Source: Hondaea fermentalgiana
Taxonomy: Eukaryota > Sar > Bigyra > Thraustochytrida > Thraustochytriidae
Assembly (NCBI GenBank): GCA_014084085.1
Contig: NPFB01000016.1
Location: 241,699 to 305,698, forward strand
Length of the DNA stretch: 64,000 nt
Direction of reading: 5' to 3'
The position numbers and the translations under genes are program-made. The notes under the pieces are model-generated. The model made no database searches. It saw only the letters and a list, made by a program, of their open reading frames with translations, and was not told where the DNA came from. This document shows positions 26,480-36,100 of the stretch, in pieces; position 1 is the stretch's first letter; each line of letters opens with the position of its first letter.

Positions 26480-26680
26480 ATGAACAGGAACAACGGCGAT
26501 TTCTATGTGAACAAAGAACTTGAAGCAGACCCCGAAACAATCCAGGCCACCGGGGAACGAGCAGACACGGGAAACGAAAGATTACGGCGCAGCGCTCCGG
26601 GCGGCGCCGCGGTCGACGCCGCGTTGACGCTCACCGCCAGCTCATCCTGCGGCAGCAGTCCGTACTCGTCGTCAAAATAG
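26480..26680 (+). other. Possible upstream ORF of the ABC transporter (66 aa)
   Basis: An ATG at 26480 opens a 66-codon frame that ends at TAG 5 nt before the transporter ATG, in a different frame. The peptide is polar and Ser-rich at its end with no known domain. If the transcript starts upstream, it would act as a regulatory uORF with an extremely short gap for re-initiation. Coding of a stable peptide is not claimed. Confidence 0.3.
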
Positions 26681-26685
26681 AGGAA

Positions 26686-29025
26686 ATGACCAAGATGACG
26701 GTGGCCCTGGTGCTGGCAGGCGTGGTGGACGCGGCGCTCATGAGCGCGCTGGCACGCGACTCGGACCTGCAGCCCGATGACTACGCATGGGAAACCTCGG
26801 TGCTGGACGTGATCATTCTCGCGTGGGTCCGTGCCGCAGCGCTCGCGGTCGCGGCGTGCTGGTGTAGCGTCGCCACAGGCCGAGGATTCTCGAGAGCGAC
26901 CCACGCAGGCGTAGCGATTCTGATCCTCTACTTGGTTGGCTGCAGCATTACGAGCGTCGTCAAACTCGCCACTGCACACAAGCTACATGGCGCCCAGGCG
27001 CAAGTCCATGCAATGCTCTGGATCGGCCTCATTCTACCGTTCGTGGAACTGGGCCTCCTTGTAGCGACACGCTTGAGCGGAAACCCTGGTGGCCCCAAAG
27101 TGGGCGAGGCCTCCAGAGATGAGAATGGCGCTCTGAGCGAGTCCGAAACAGGAAATGCTTTTGACTACGCCCAGCTTGGGCAAGGCGACGATCATTTGCA
27201 TGGATCCGGAACTAGCTTTCGCCGTGTCATCTCCTTGGCGTGGCCAGAGAGGTACCTCTTGACTATAGCCCTCATGTGTTTGCTCGTGAGCTCCGCATCA
27301 ACTATGGTCGTGCCTGCACTCTTTAGTAAGCTCATTGAGCAGATTCTCGATACACAGACGGAGGACAAGCTCGACCAGACCGTGCTCCTCATGCTAGTCG
27401 TCTTTACAGTGTCGAGTGTGTTCACCACCTTTCGAGGCGCTCTTTTCAACATGAGTGGCGAGCGCTTGGTCGCACGCTTCCGGGTACGCGTCTTCGAGGC
27501 GATTCTCCGCCAGCCCATCAGTTTTTTCGACGAAGAGAATAGTGGTGAGCTTCAGTCCCGTCTCAGCAGCGATACGCGCGTCATTCAGGACACGGTGACT
27601 TCGACAGTTTCCATGTCTTTGCGGTGGCTCGCCCAAGTCGTGGTGGGTCTCGTTATCCTTTTTGTGCTGAGCTGGAAGCTCACGCTCATCATGCTCTCCG
27701 TGGTCCCGGCATTGGCCATTGGCGCCCGCATGTACGGCAGCTTCATAAGAGGCGTCTCCAAGCAATACCAAGACTCTCTTGGCAGCGCGGGCGAGGCCGC
27801 AGAGCAGGCGATAAGCTCGATCCGCACCGTTCGGTCTTTCTCCAAGGAGTCGTACGAGGTCGCTCGATACCGAGCACGCATCAAGGACTCTTACACATAT
27901 GGTATCAAAAAGTCATGGGCCTATGGCATCTTCATTGGCATCATTGGACTCGGCGCCTACTATGCCGTTGCGCTGGTGCTCTGGTACGGTGGGCGGCAAG
28001 TTATTCGCCACGAGTCGGGCCTCACCGCTGCCTCGCTGCTTTCCTTTCTCATTTACACGATTTATCTGGCCGGGGCCCTCGGAGGTCTTTCGGGTCTGTA
28101 CTCGCAGCTCATGGCTGCAGTGGGAAGCTCAGATCGCATGTTTGCCATCATCGACCGCAAGCCCGAAATTCATACGGATCGTACGCCCAATAGCGAGGAG
28201 GATGGTTTCGTTCCCTTGCCCGGCGAAACGATTGTTGATTCCGACGCTGCGATCCGCCGCTCGGCTGACTTTAACGATGAGCTTCGTGGCAACGTGGTCT
28301 TCCACAACGTTTCCTTTGCTTATCCGTCGCGGAAGGACATCAAGGTTCTGCGTGACGTGTCCTTTACCTGTCAGCAAGGCCAGGTGACTGCTCTCGTAGG
28401 CGCAAGTGGAGGCGGTAAGAGCACAATCATTAATCTGCTTCAGCGATTCTACGACCCGGATAGCGGTCACATTACCATTGCTGGGCAAGACTTGCGTCAC
28501 ATGAGCACGGTCAAGCTGCACAGGAACGTTGGCACTGTCTCCCAACAACCAACACTTTTTGCGATGTCGATTCGCGATAACATCACCTATGGTGTGCACC
28601 GGAAAGTGTCAGAGGATGAAATTGTGCATGCTGCCAAGGAAGCAAACGCGTACAACTTCATTTCAGGTTTTCCTGACGGCCTCGACACGCAGGTCGGCGA
28701 GCGTGGGGTCACTTTGTCGGGTGGCCAAAACCAGCGTATTGCCATCGCGCGCGCGCTTCTTGCGCGCCCAAATGTCATTCTTTTGGACGAAGCCACTTCA
28801 GCCCTCGACGCCGAGAGCGAGCATCTCGTGCAGGAGGCGCTCGACCGCGTCATGGTCGGTCGAACCAGCATCACCATTGCCCATCGTCTGTCTACGATTC
28901 GTTCGGCCGCAATGATCCTGGTCATTTCGGACGGAGTCATTGCAGAGCGCGGTACGCACGAAGAGCTCTCACGCAAAGACAACGGCCTCTACGCAACGCT
29001 GGTGCAACGCCAAATGCAAGCTTAA
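26686..29025 (+). CDS. ABCB half transporter, TAPL (ABCB9)-like (779 aa)
   Basis: This is an ATP-driven exporter half-molecule expected to dimerise. The start at 26686 is fixed by an in-frame stop at 26521 with no ATG between. The N-terminal region has about four extra membrane segments (TMD0), with SVLDVIILAWVRAAALAVAACW resembling the TMD0 of lysosomal peptide transporter TAPL. The core six-helix domain follows (from about residue 185), including the typical ERLVARFRVRVFEAILRQP coupling segment and FFDEENSGEL. The nucleotide-binding domain has Walker A GASGGGKST (about 573-581), signature LSGGQ, Walker B VILLDEATSALD and H-loop IAHRLSTI, all intact. Lysosomal or endosomal peptide export is inferred from the TAPL-like layout; other ABCB types cannot be excluded. 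Confidence 0.85.
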   Translation: MTKMTVALVLAGVVDAALMSALARDSDLQPDDYAWETSVLDVIILAWVRAAALAVAACWCSVATGRGFSRATHAGVAILILYLVGCSITSVVKLATAHKLHGAQAQVHAMLWIGLILPFVELGLLVATRLSGNPGGPKVGEASRDENGALSESETGNAFDYAQLGQGDDHLHGSGTSFRRVISLAWPERYLLTIALMCLLVSSASTMVVPALFSKLIEQILDTQTEDKLDQTVLLMLVVFTVSSVFTTFRGALFNMSGERLVARFRVRVFEAILRQPISFFDEENSGELQSRLSSDTRVIQDTVTSTVSMSLRWLAQVVVGLVILFVLSWKLTLIMLSVVPALAIGARMYGSFIRGVSKQYQDSLGSAGEAAEQAISSIRTVRSFSKESYEVARYRARIKDSYTYGIKKSWAYGIFIGIIGLGAYYAVALVLWYGGRQVIRHESGLTAASLLSFLIYTIYLAGALGGLSGLYSQLMAAVGSSDRMFAIIDRKPEIHTDRTPNSEEDGFVPLPGETIVDSDAAIRRSADFNDELRGNVVFHNVSFAYPSRKDIKVLRDVSFTCQQGQVTALVGASGGGKSTIINLLQRFYDPDSGHITIAGQDLRHMSTVKLHRNVGTVSQQPTLFAMSIRDNITYGVHRKVSEDEIVHAAKEANAYNFISGFPDGLDTQVGERGVTLSGGQNQRIAIARALLARPNVILLDEATSALDAESEHLVQEALDRVMVGRTSITIAHRLSTIRSAAMILVISDGVIAERGTHEELSRKDNGLYATLVQRQMQA

Positions 29026-29414
29026 CCGACTGACCGAACGAAACGAAAGGAAAGGGAAGGGAAGGAAAGAAAAGAAAAAGAATAGAATAGAAAGTAAAGA
29101 AAAGAGAGGCATTGGCAATCTCTCACGAGCTGGTAAAAAGCTTTTTCGACTTTTTCCTGGACATCTTCACGTAGCTTGGGAGTGTCAGCTATGACGAACA
29201 AGTCAGCGCGCCCAGGTTATACTCATTCACAAGGTAATGACGATGTAACGGGTTGTTCTCTTGCTCTTCTCCATACTCATAGTCAAGCAAATCTGAGGAA
29301 AAAATTCGAAATTCCGTGACAAAACAAACACACACCGTTAACACAGAGAAATATTTTCTTTAAGAAGTTCTACGGACAAAGGCGAAGGAGAGACTTGTTT
29401 CATTTGCCCACACA
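29026..29414. other. Convergent intergenic region, ABC transporter / MLO-like
   Basis: No gene is supported. A purine-only or nearly so stretch of G/A (about 29036-29110) follows the transporter stop codon. The rest is AT-rich 3' flank for both convergent genes. Confidence 0.4.
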
Positions 29415-31532
29415 TCAGGCGTCTTCGAGACGCGACTTGGGAAGTGCAAAAGGTAACAAAAGACCAAATTTAGCATCGCGAGCCACCGAGACGCGATCAT
29501 GAAAAGTGCTCATCGCAGAAATAGAACCATGCTCACTGTCGTTTCCACCCTCGGCATCAAAGCTCGTGGAAGAAGCTGCATAGGGAACGCTTCCATCGCT
29601 GCTCTCCCCGCCATCTTCGTCGTCGTCCTCCTCTTCGCTCTCATCATCCTCGTCTTCATCGATCACGCCTTGCATGAATGATGTCGACTTTGACCCGCGG
29701 CACTCGTCGGCATGATTGTCGATCTCGGAAGCCGGGATGCGCTCTCGGCACCGCGCGCACGGAACGTTGACTCCGCCGAAGCAGCGGGTGAACTTGGAAA
29801 TCGAACGTCGATCCTTACGAATGAGGCGCTCCATGCCGTGCACGAGGAATTTACAGCGATCAAGCGTCAGTCCCCTTTCACAGTTGAGCGAACGCAGCAC
29901 CATACGTAGACGAGCCGTCCTGAGGTGACGGCGGAAAGGCTGTTGCTCGAGCCCGGCTTGCAGTTGAAGGGGAGGCACAATGCCCTTGCGATGCTTATCG
30001 AGCACCGTGAAGAGTGCTGCTACGGCCTGCGAGCGCGTTTCAGGCGGAACCACGCCTTCAACGACGTAGAGGCCACGGAGCACAACCTCGGAGGTGTTGT
30101 AAAGGATATTGGCGAGGATATAGATGCTGTCGTTCGTATCCTTTTGATACATAAAGGTACCATCGATAACGTCGAGTGCCTCGCGGTCGACACGGGCCAC
30201 CGCACTGAGAAGAGCATAGTCGCGCATTGTCCTGGGAATCATGAGGGTCACCTGGACAATGGCGAGCGCGAAAATGGCGGCAAGCACTGCAAGCCGCCAG
30301 CCAACAAAGAGATCGGCCTTGAACTGTGCAGCGACCAGAATGGTGAAACCGACCGCATAACCTTGAGCAAGAATCAAAATGCGAAATGCTTTGGTGAAGA
30401 GAAAAGCATACGCGAGGGGCAGAATATTTGTCGCTGTGTACGTGTTGACGTTGATTCTGTCCAGAATGATGTGCTGTGTCGCAAACTCTGAAGAAAAACG
30501 CATCTTGTCGTGTCCTTTGGCCTCTTCAAAAATCTCATCGAGACGAACTTCATCCGCGGTGAGCTGGCCCGTGGGGTCCATGATACTCGATTGTTCCTTG
30601 TCGTGAATTTCTTTTGCATAGGCGAGAAGGCGCTCGAGGTGATGCGATGACGGGGCGCCGGCCACGATACGAAGGAAACGAATGAGCCCCCACTTGATGA
30701 GTCTGTTCATCATGAGACACGATAAAAAGAGCAGGCCCATGATCGCCAGAATAAACTCCATTGAGGCGTCGAGGTCCAAGTAGGCGAGCTCGGGGTCCAG
30801 AGACTTGGCAACACCAAAACCAACAAGAAAGCAGAAGGCAAGAAATGCCCACGAATCCCAACCCAGCTTGAGTTCCTTGAGCACGCTGCGCGTAAGACTC
30901 CGCCGAAGGTACTTGCTAAAGTGAAAAGACTCTGGAAGGTTGTTTCGATTGATGAAGTCGCGCCGAAGCACCCAAAGGTTCACCTTGTCCACGAGACGGC
31001 GCCGTTCGAAACGATAGAACGGGAGAAGGTATCGCGCGATTCTGTGGCACATTGACTCTTGTGACGCCAATTGATGGTAACGCAACTCTAACTTATGCAG
31101 ACCGTACGCGAAGGCGTCGTCCCAGAATACCTTTGCAGATCGAAGCAAGATGGCCAACATTGCGTTGGTGAAAATGAAGGTGATACCCACGGTAAAGAGC
31201 CACAAATGAGCGAACTCAATCAGGTGCAGATCGTTGATGGTGAGTCCGCGCGAGGCGTCCCGAATCACCATGATCGAGAATGAGATGATGCCTAATACGG
31301 TCAGCTCGCGATACATGCGACGCAAGATCTTGATGTTGGTGCGCTGCTCTCGGAACTGCTCTTCCAGGAAGGACATGAGGCCTTCGGTGGCGGCGCTCAG
31401 GATGCCCAAAATCGTCATCCACTGCAGCAGGAACGCCCAGCCGAACTGGACATGGGGCAATTCGAACCTGCACGCCCCGAGGCCTTCCTCCTCGCCCGAG
31501 CTGGCCGCCAGCGCTCGCGAGGCATGCTCCAT
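29415..31532 (-). CDS. MLO-like membrane protein with C-terminal UBZ-like zinc finger (706 aa)
   Basis: This is a multi-pass membrane protein related to the plant MLO family (plasma-membrane proteins of defence and cell polarity, with reported calcium-channel activity). The start MEHASRA at 31532 or MHPEAGG at 31571 is preferred; the longer frame upstream is repeat translation. MLO-like blocks are the first helix plus RRMYRELTVLGIISFSIMVI, and FHFSKYLRRSLTRSVLKELKLGW leading into WAFLAFCFLVGFG. About seven hydrophobic segments are visible. The cytosolic C-terminus holds CARCRERIPASEIDNHADEC (29700-29759), a C-x2-C-x11-H-x3-C pattern like the UBZ4 ubiquitin-binding zinc finger of RAD18, and then a Glu/Asp/Ser-rich tail. 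The UBZ-like element is not a standard MLO feature. It is divergent from SZT2. Confidence 0.7.
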   Translation of the reverse strand: MEHASRALAASSGEEEGLGACRFELPHVQFGWAFLLQWMTILGILSAATEGLMSFLEEQFREQRTNIKILRRMYRELTVLGIISFSIMVIRDASRGLTINDLHLIEFAHLWLFTVGITFIFTNAMLAILLRSAKVFWDDAFAYGLHKLELRYHQLASQESMCHRIARYLLPFYRFERRRLVDKVNLWVLRRDFINRNNLPESFHFSKYLRRSLTRSVLKELKLGWDSWAFLAFCFLVGFGVAKSLDPELAYLDLDASMEFILAIMGLLFLSCLMMNRLIKWGLIRFLRIVAGAPSSHHLERLLAYAKEIHDKEQSSIMDPTGQLTADEVRLDEIFEEAKGHDKMRFSSEFATQHIILDRINVNTYTATNILPLAYAFLFTKAFRILILAQGYAVGFTILVAAQFKADLFVGWRLAVLAAIFALAIVQVTLMIPRTMRDYALLSAVARVDREALDVIDGTFMYQKDTNDSIYILANILYNTSEVVLRGLYVVEGVVPPETRSQAVAALFTVLDKHRKGIVPPLQLQAGLEQQPFRRHLRTARLRMVLRSLNCERGLTLDRCKFLVHGMERLIRKDRRSISKFTRCFGGVNVPCARCRERIPASEIDNHADECRGSKSTSFMQGVIDEDEDDESEEEDDDEDGGESSDGSVPYAASSTSFDAEGGNDSEHGSISAMSTFHDRVSVARDAKFGLLLPFALPKSRLEDA
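29700..29759 (-). other. UBZ4-like zinc finger in the MLO-like protein
   Basis: The four ligands are Cys at 29757-29759 and 29748-29750, His at 29712-29714 and Cys at 29700-29702 (codon positions on the minus strand). Spacing C-x2-C-x11-H-x3-C and the sequence IPASEIDNHADEC follow RAD18-type UBZ fingers, where Ile, Asn and Asp at these places contact ubiquitin. Confidence 0.55.
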
Positions 31533-33110
31533 CGCCGCCGCCGCCAGCGCTCCGCCAGCTTCAGGGTGCATGCTCGCTCCCGAGGCGCGCGTGCCTGCCT
31601 GTCTGTCGCCCGAGCGCTCCCAGCGAGGTGCAAGCAAGCAAGCAAGCACGCACGCACGCACGCAAGCAATCGAGCGAGCGAGCGAGCGATCGAGCACGCA
31701 CGCACGCACGCACGCAAACGGCGACGCCGCCAGTCCCTGCCCGCGCGAGCGAGGGCAATTCGATTTGGAGCTGGCGGCGCCTGCCTCGCCTGGGCACGCG
31801 CGTGCACGCGGAAGCAGCGGGGGGGCAGCCTGCGCGCGCACCCGCCCGCGTACCCTGGTGTGCACTAGGGGATGGATAAGGAGGGGGTAGGGAGGGGGAG
31901 CAGCAGGTGGTCCGGCGTGCCCCTGCATGTGCACGCGTGGATGGCGCTGGACAAGTCGCTGATTGAGGGGAAAGAAAGCAAGCGAGCGCGAGAAGGAAAG
32001 CGAGAGGAAGCGGTGGCGGTAAGCAAGCATCTGCAAGGGCGGCAAAGAACGGAGGTGAAAGGACCGCGAGGGTCACCAAAGGTTGCCGAAGCTCTCGATC
32101 GCAAATACGCAAGGTGAGAGGCTCCCTTTAGCTTAGGAGGTTAGTATGAACCGTGAAGTTGGAAATCGTGACGGTCGTATAACACGGTGTTCACTATGCC
32201 CTCCTCTTCGTATCATGTCTTGAATCGTACAACAAAATGTTTCTCGCGGCATAGGGATTTCTTGCGTTAGAACCAGGGCCGATCTCGAGTAGGTCTATGA
32301 TAAAGGCGAAGTGCTTGGAGGCAGTATGCAAACTGACCACGCCACACATCTCAAAGACTTCGGAACGCTTTGGTCCTCGGTGGACTCGGAGGCGCACTCA
32401 GCCCGGTATTAACATGCGTCTACCTTTTTTATTATAGACAAACAATCATGCCAAGAGATCAAAAGAGAGGTTCGGACTTTTGCGACGATTCATTCTCGCG
32501 ACGACTGTGAAAATTGACAGATTTGATCGGCACATGGAGCAGACAAATCATCATTTCTATGTGTGGGTGATGGAAAGTCCTCATCAGCAAAGCCAATGAA
32601 ACATGCTTCTTTCTGCTACTTTCAGAAGAAAGAATGACAATTGTTGTGCTGTAGCTACAATGCGTGTCGCCGGTACGAGTCGCTCGACCCTTCGGTCCTG
32701 CTGTCGTGTGCGCGTGATGAACGCTCGGCTAATACGAGTGCCTTTGTGCTGACTATGCTTCTCGATATACTTTTCATTGCCCCTCCATGGCGAGGCGACT
32801 TTCTTTACAATGGAAGAAAGGAAGCGAAGAGGATGAGAGGGTCGCCTGCGAGTATTCCATGTGAGAAAATGACGTCGTAGACGGTCTGTGTCTTTTTTAG
32901 ATTAGAAAAAAAATAAGACCACTGCTGCCCGCTGACAAAGTGGACGAAAACGTGCTTCGAGTCTTTTGAAAAAATGACATAGTACGAGCACGAAGAAGCC
33001 TGGCGCAGCGTGGCGAGTCCTTTACGATTCGTCTCTGAGTCGTACATGTGTCTTAGATCTATGAATCTGCTGGCGACGATGCCTGCAGCTGCCCGATTCA
33101 AGACCTGTGG
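31533..33110. other. Divergent intergenic region, MLO-like / SZT2
   Basis: This 1.6-kb gap contains two promoters. Its left part (31530-31900) is GC-rich with GCAA, GCAC, and GCGA tetramer arrays, and the long frame continuing the MLO-like gene upstream is translation of these repeats. The part from about 32100 to 33000 is AT-richer, with only short domain-free frames. I see no tRNA or other RNA gene. Confidence 0.4.
31631..31717. repeat. (GCAA)n, (GCAC)n, (GCGA)n microsatellite cluster
   Basis: Adjacent tetramer arrays in the order CAAG, CACG, CGAG, and CACG occupy nearly 90 bp starting about 60-100 bp upstream of the MLO-like start codon. Confidence 0.9.
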
Positions 33111-36100
33111 ATGCATCGCACAGAGGGGCTCTTTCTTGGAAAAGATTGCGATTTTGCCGAGTTTTGCCCTTTTGCCACCAAAGTCCAAAGATCGAGTGGG
33201 GCCGCAAGGTCTGCGATCATGATGCGCCACAGCGCGGCCAGCGTGTCGTCGCGCGACAGCAGGCGCCGGCGGCGACAAGAGCAGGCGCCAGTGAGTTCCA
33301 GCGTTGACAGCAAAGCGGGTCGCGAAGCCGGCCTCCAACGCGAAAGCGCGCTCACGGGCGAAGGTGACGATGCTCGGGCTGGCCCTTCTGCGACGGCTGC
33401 GGAGCGCGAAGATGGCACGCAGCCCCAGCCCCAACCGCAGCAGCAACACCAGCAGCAGTCGCAACAGCAACACCAGCAGCACCAAACCCAGCAACAACAG
33501 GAAGGAAAGCAGGTCGACCCAAGCGATGCCGCCTCTGTTGCGTCTGGCTCCACCCTCCTGTCCTCGTCAACGTTTGGTCGAAAAGCTCGTAAAGCCCCAA
33601 ACTCCAGCCCAGCACGCGAAGTTCTTGTTTGTGCAGAGTCTTTCACAGTCAATGAAGCAGCTTGTCGCGCTCTTCTCCAGCTCCGATATCTGGACGAACC
33701 TTGCATGGCAATCGAAAAGGAAGGAGGCCTGACTGTACTATCTGCAACAAATCGCGAGGGGGCCGTCATTACGCCTGCATCCGGCCGCTTCGCATCCATG
33801 ATTCTCGTTGCATCAACACGGATCTGCTTCGTCTACAAACGGTACCATGTCGTCTTTGCGCTGGATGCCACGACCTCCATGTACACAGTAACGCTCCTTG
33901 GATCCCTTCGCAAAGCAGAGCCCGTGTACGCACTTCCAGGCGCTCAAGTCGTCCCAGTCATGTCAGTCATGCTGCAGGCCTTGCTGCAACCTATTCCCAT
34001 GCCAACCCATCATGTCCTGCTTCGCCCATCGATCAAGGTCTCAGTGACGGTCCGCACAAGTACGCGCAAAGTCATGGATGACGAAACGCTTGCCGTCCTC
34101 GTGACCGCTGTACCACTTTCTGCCGAATCGCTTCCTCACATTCTCGAGCAATCGCGCGCTGGGCTGGATGCGCTCCTCCGTCCTGAAACCCACGGACCCA
34201 AACGACCGGATCGCACGTCTTCGACTTCGTCGCTGAGCACGTTGGCCTCTGCGCCCATTCGCTCACGGCATCTCGAGTCGCCGACTTCCTCTGACGCCCC
34301 CGAGGTAGGCCCCGTCACCTATAAAGATGCTCTCGAAGGCGCCTCGGGTATGAACGAAGCTGGCTCTGCACCAAGCGCGTCTTCGATACCTATCACCCGA
34401 AGCGGGCATCTCGATCTTGGCCCCGCGGCCATGTCAACCAGCGCAGGGCTGTCTCTTGGAGGCGATACGGGCTTTTTCCGTCGTGCAGAACCTAGTGAAC
34501 AGCATGATCCAGCCGACAGCGAAGATCAGGAAATTTCCCTTGTCGAGTTTCTCTCAGAAGCTATCGCAGCCGTGCAATTGCTCGAGCCGAGCGCCTGCCC
34601 GAGTATGGTTGTTATATCAGACGGCTCGCTGCCAGCGTTGCGAAGTGCCAGCGACGCATCAAATGACCCTGGGCTCTCTATCTTGCGGCGTCTTGACATC
34701 CCGGTCCACTTTGCCATTTTGGCCTCTGTTGAGAAGATCAGTAGTCCCTTTGGGAGCCTACCAGACTTCTCCGACCTGTTCTTTGCCGCTGCCCTGACAG
34801 GAGGCGCATGCTACGACATGAACTTTATTCGGGCTGTGCGCGAGGAGCTCGCTGCTCGCGCAAACGCAATGGCGGCGTCTGAAGACCGCGCTGCGCGTCG
34901 TGGGACGCGGCGTCCTCGCCGTCGCGGACCAAAGAATCGATCTTCCTCGGCATGGTCATCTTTCTTTGAAGGGTTTGCGGAGGACCTTCCCCCGCAAAGA
35001 CTCGCAGCAGTCGTCAATGCAGGGAAATTGGTTGTAGCCCTGCTATGTCGCTTTCACCAGCTCGACGACGCGCGGACGATCGCTCGGAGCCAGCCCCTCT
35101 TTCGTGCTCACGAGGGGCCGTCCGCAAACTATAAATCGAGCGTCTCCGGATCTGGCTTTGGCAGACGCCGACCCTCCTTCTCCTCGGGGCCCTCGCAGCA
35201 GTTGACAACGAGACCGGGCGCTCCCCTTCACCATCAGCATCGGTGGGGCTTGTCGCAGATCCATGATCAAGAACATCACGCCGTTGCTGCAACACGAGGT
35301 GATGAATTTTTGAGAATGCTTGGCGCCGAAGATGATGTACCCCCCCTGGCGATGAAACACGAGCAACGGGCGTTTAAAGACTCGGCCAGCAGCGCTTCTA
35401 GTGTTGCGGCGTCAAGCTTGCAATCCAGGGAATCGCGCAAAGAACCATTACGCGTTGTCATGGTACCCTTTTTCTCGAACGAAATCGAGTTTGCGGCCCT
35501 CGAGCCGCGTGTGTCAAAGCGCTCCATTGCGCGCGCCTTCGAGGCCATCCAAAACGCGTACCCGTGGCAGGGTCGCCCGCCAGCCTCGCCGACCGTTGTT
35601 CGCGAGCTAGTCGAGTACCGACTCTCGCGCATCCGTGCAACCGAGGTCCTCGCGTGTCGACTCAAAGAAGGTTTCAGCTTGAAGCAGGCCCTTGTCGAGA
35701 AGCACGCCGTTTCCTTGCGCTTCGTGCTCAACTATGCCCCTCACGTCACAATTATTTACGTCATGCACGTCTCGCGCTCTGCTCATTGCGAGGACGGACA
35801 CCAACGCATCGCCGTGGTGAGTGTTCGTCTCGTCGCCACAGAAGCTTTTCACGCCCGTTTCTTTATGCTCCGGGAGAGGCTTGAGAGCGCTAGCAATCCG
35901 CATGACCGCGAGAACCTCAGCACATCGATCGAACTCCGCTTGCACCAGTACATCAATGCTATTGTGGAGGCGGACCGGGCCTTTGTCCACATCAGTGCTG
36001 CTCTCCGCGATCCACTCATGGGTCCACGCGCTCTTCTCGAGGTATTCGCGGCCGAACCTCTCTCTCGCTGGCATCGGTGGTTCCACGTTGAGTCATTTGA

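Noticed and set aside
31533..32045. 171-residue N-terminal extension of the MLO-like frame
   Set aside because: It is translated from CAAG/CACG/CGAG microsatellites, and the first MLO-like helix starts well after the ATG at 31532.
34000..35000. Possible split of the SZT2 frame into several genes
   Set aside because: The frame has no stop for over 12 kb and family-like blocks continue across the candidate junctions, so one gene is simpler.
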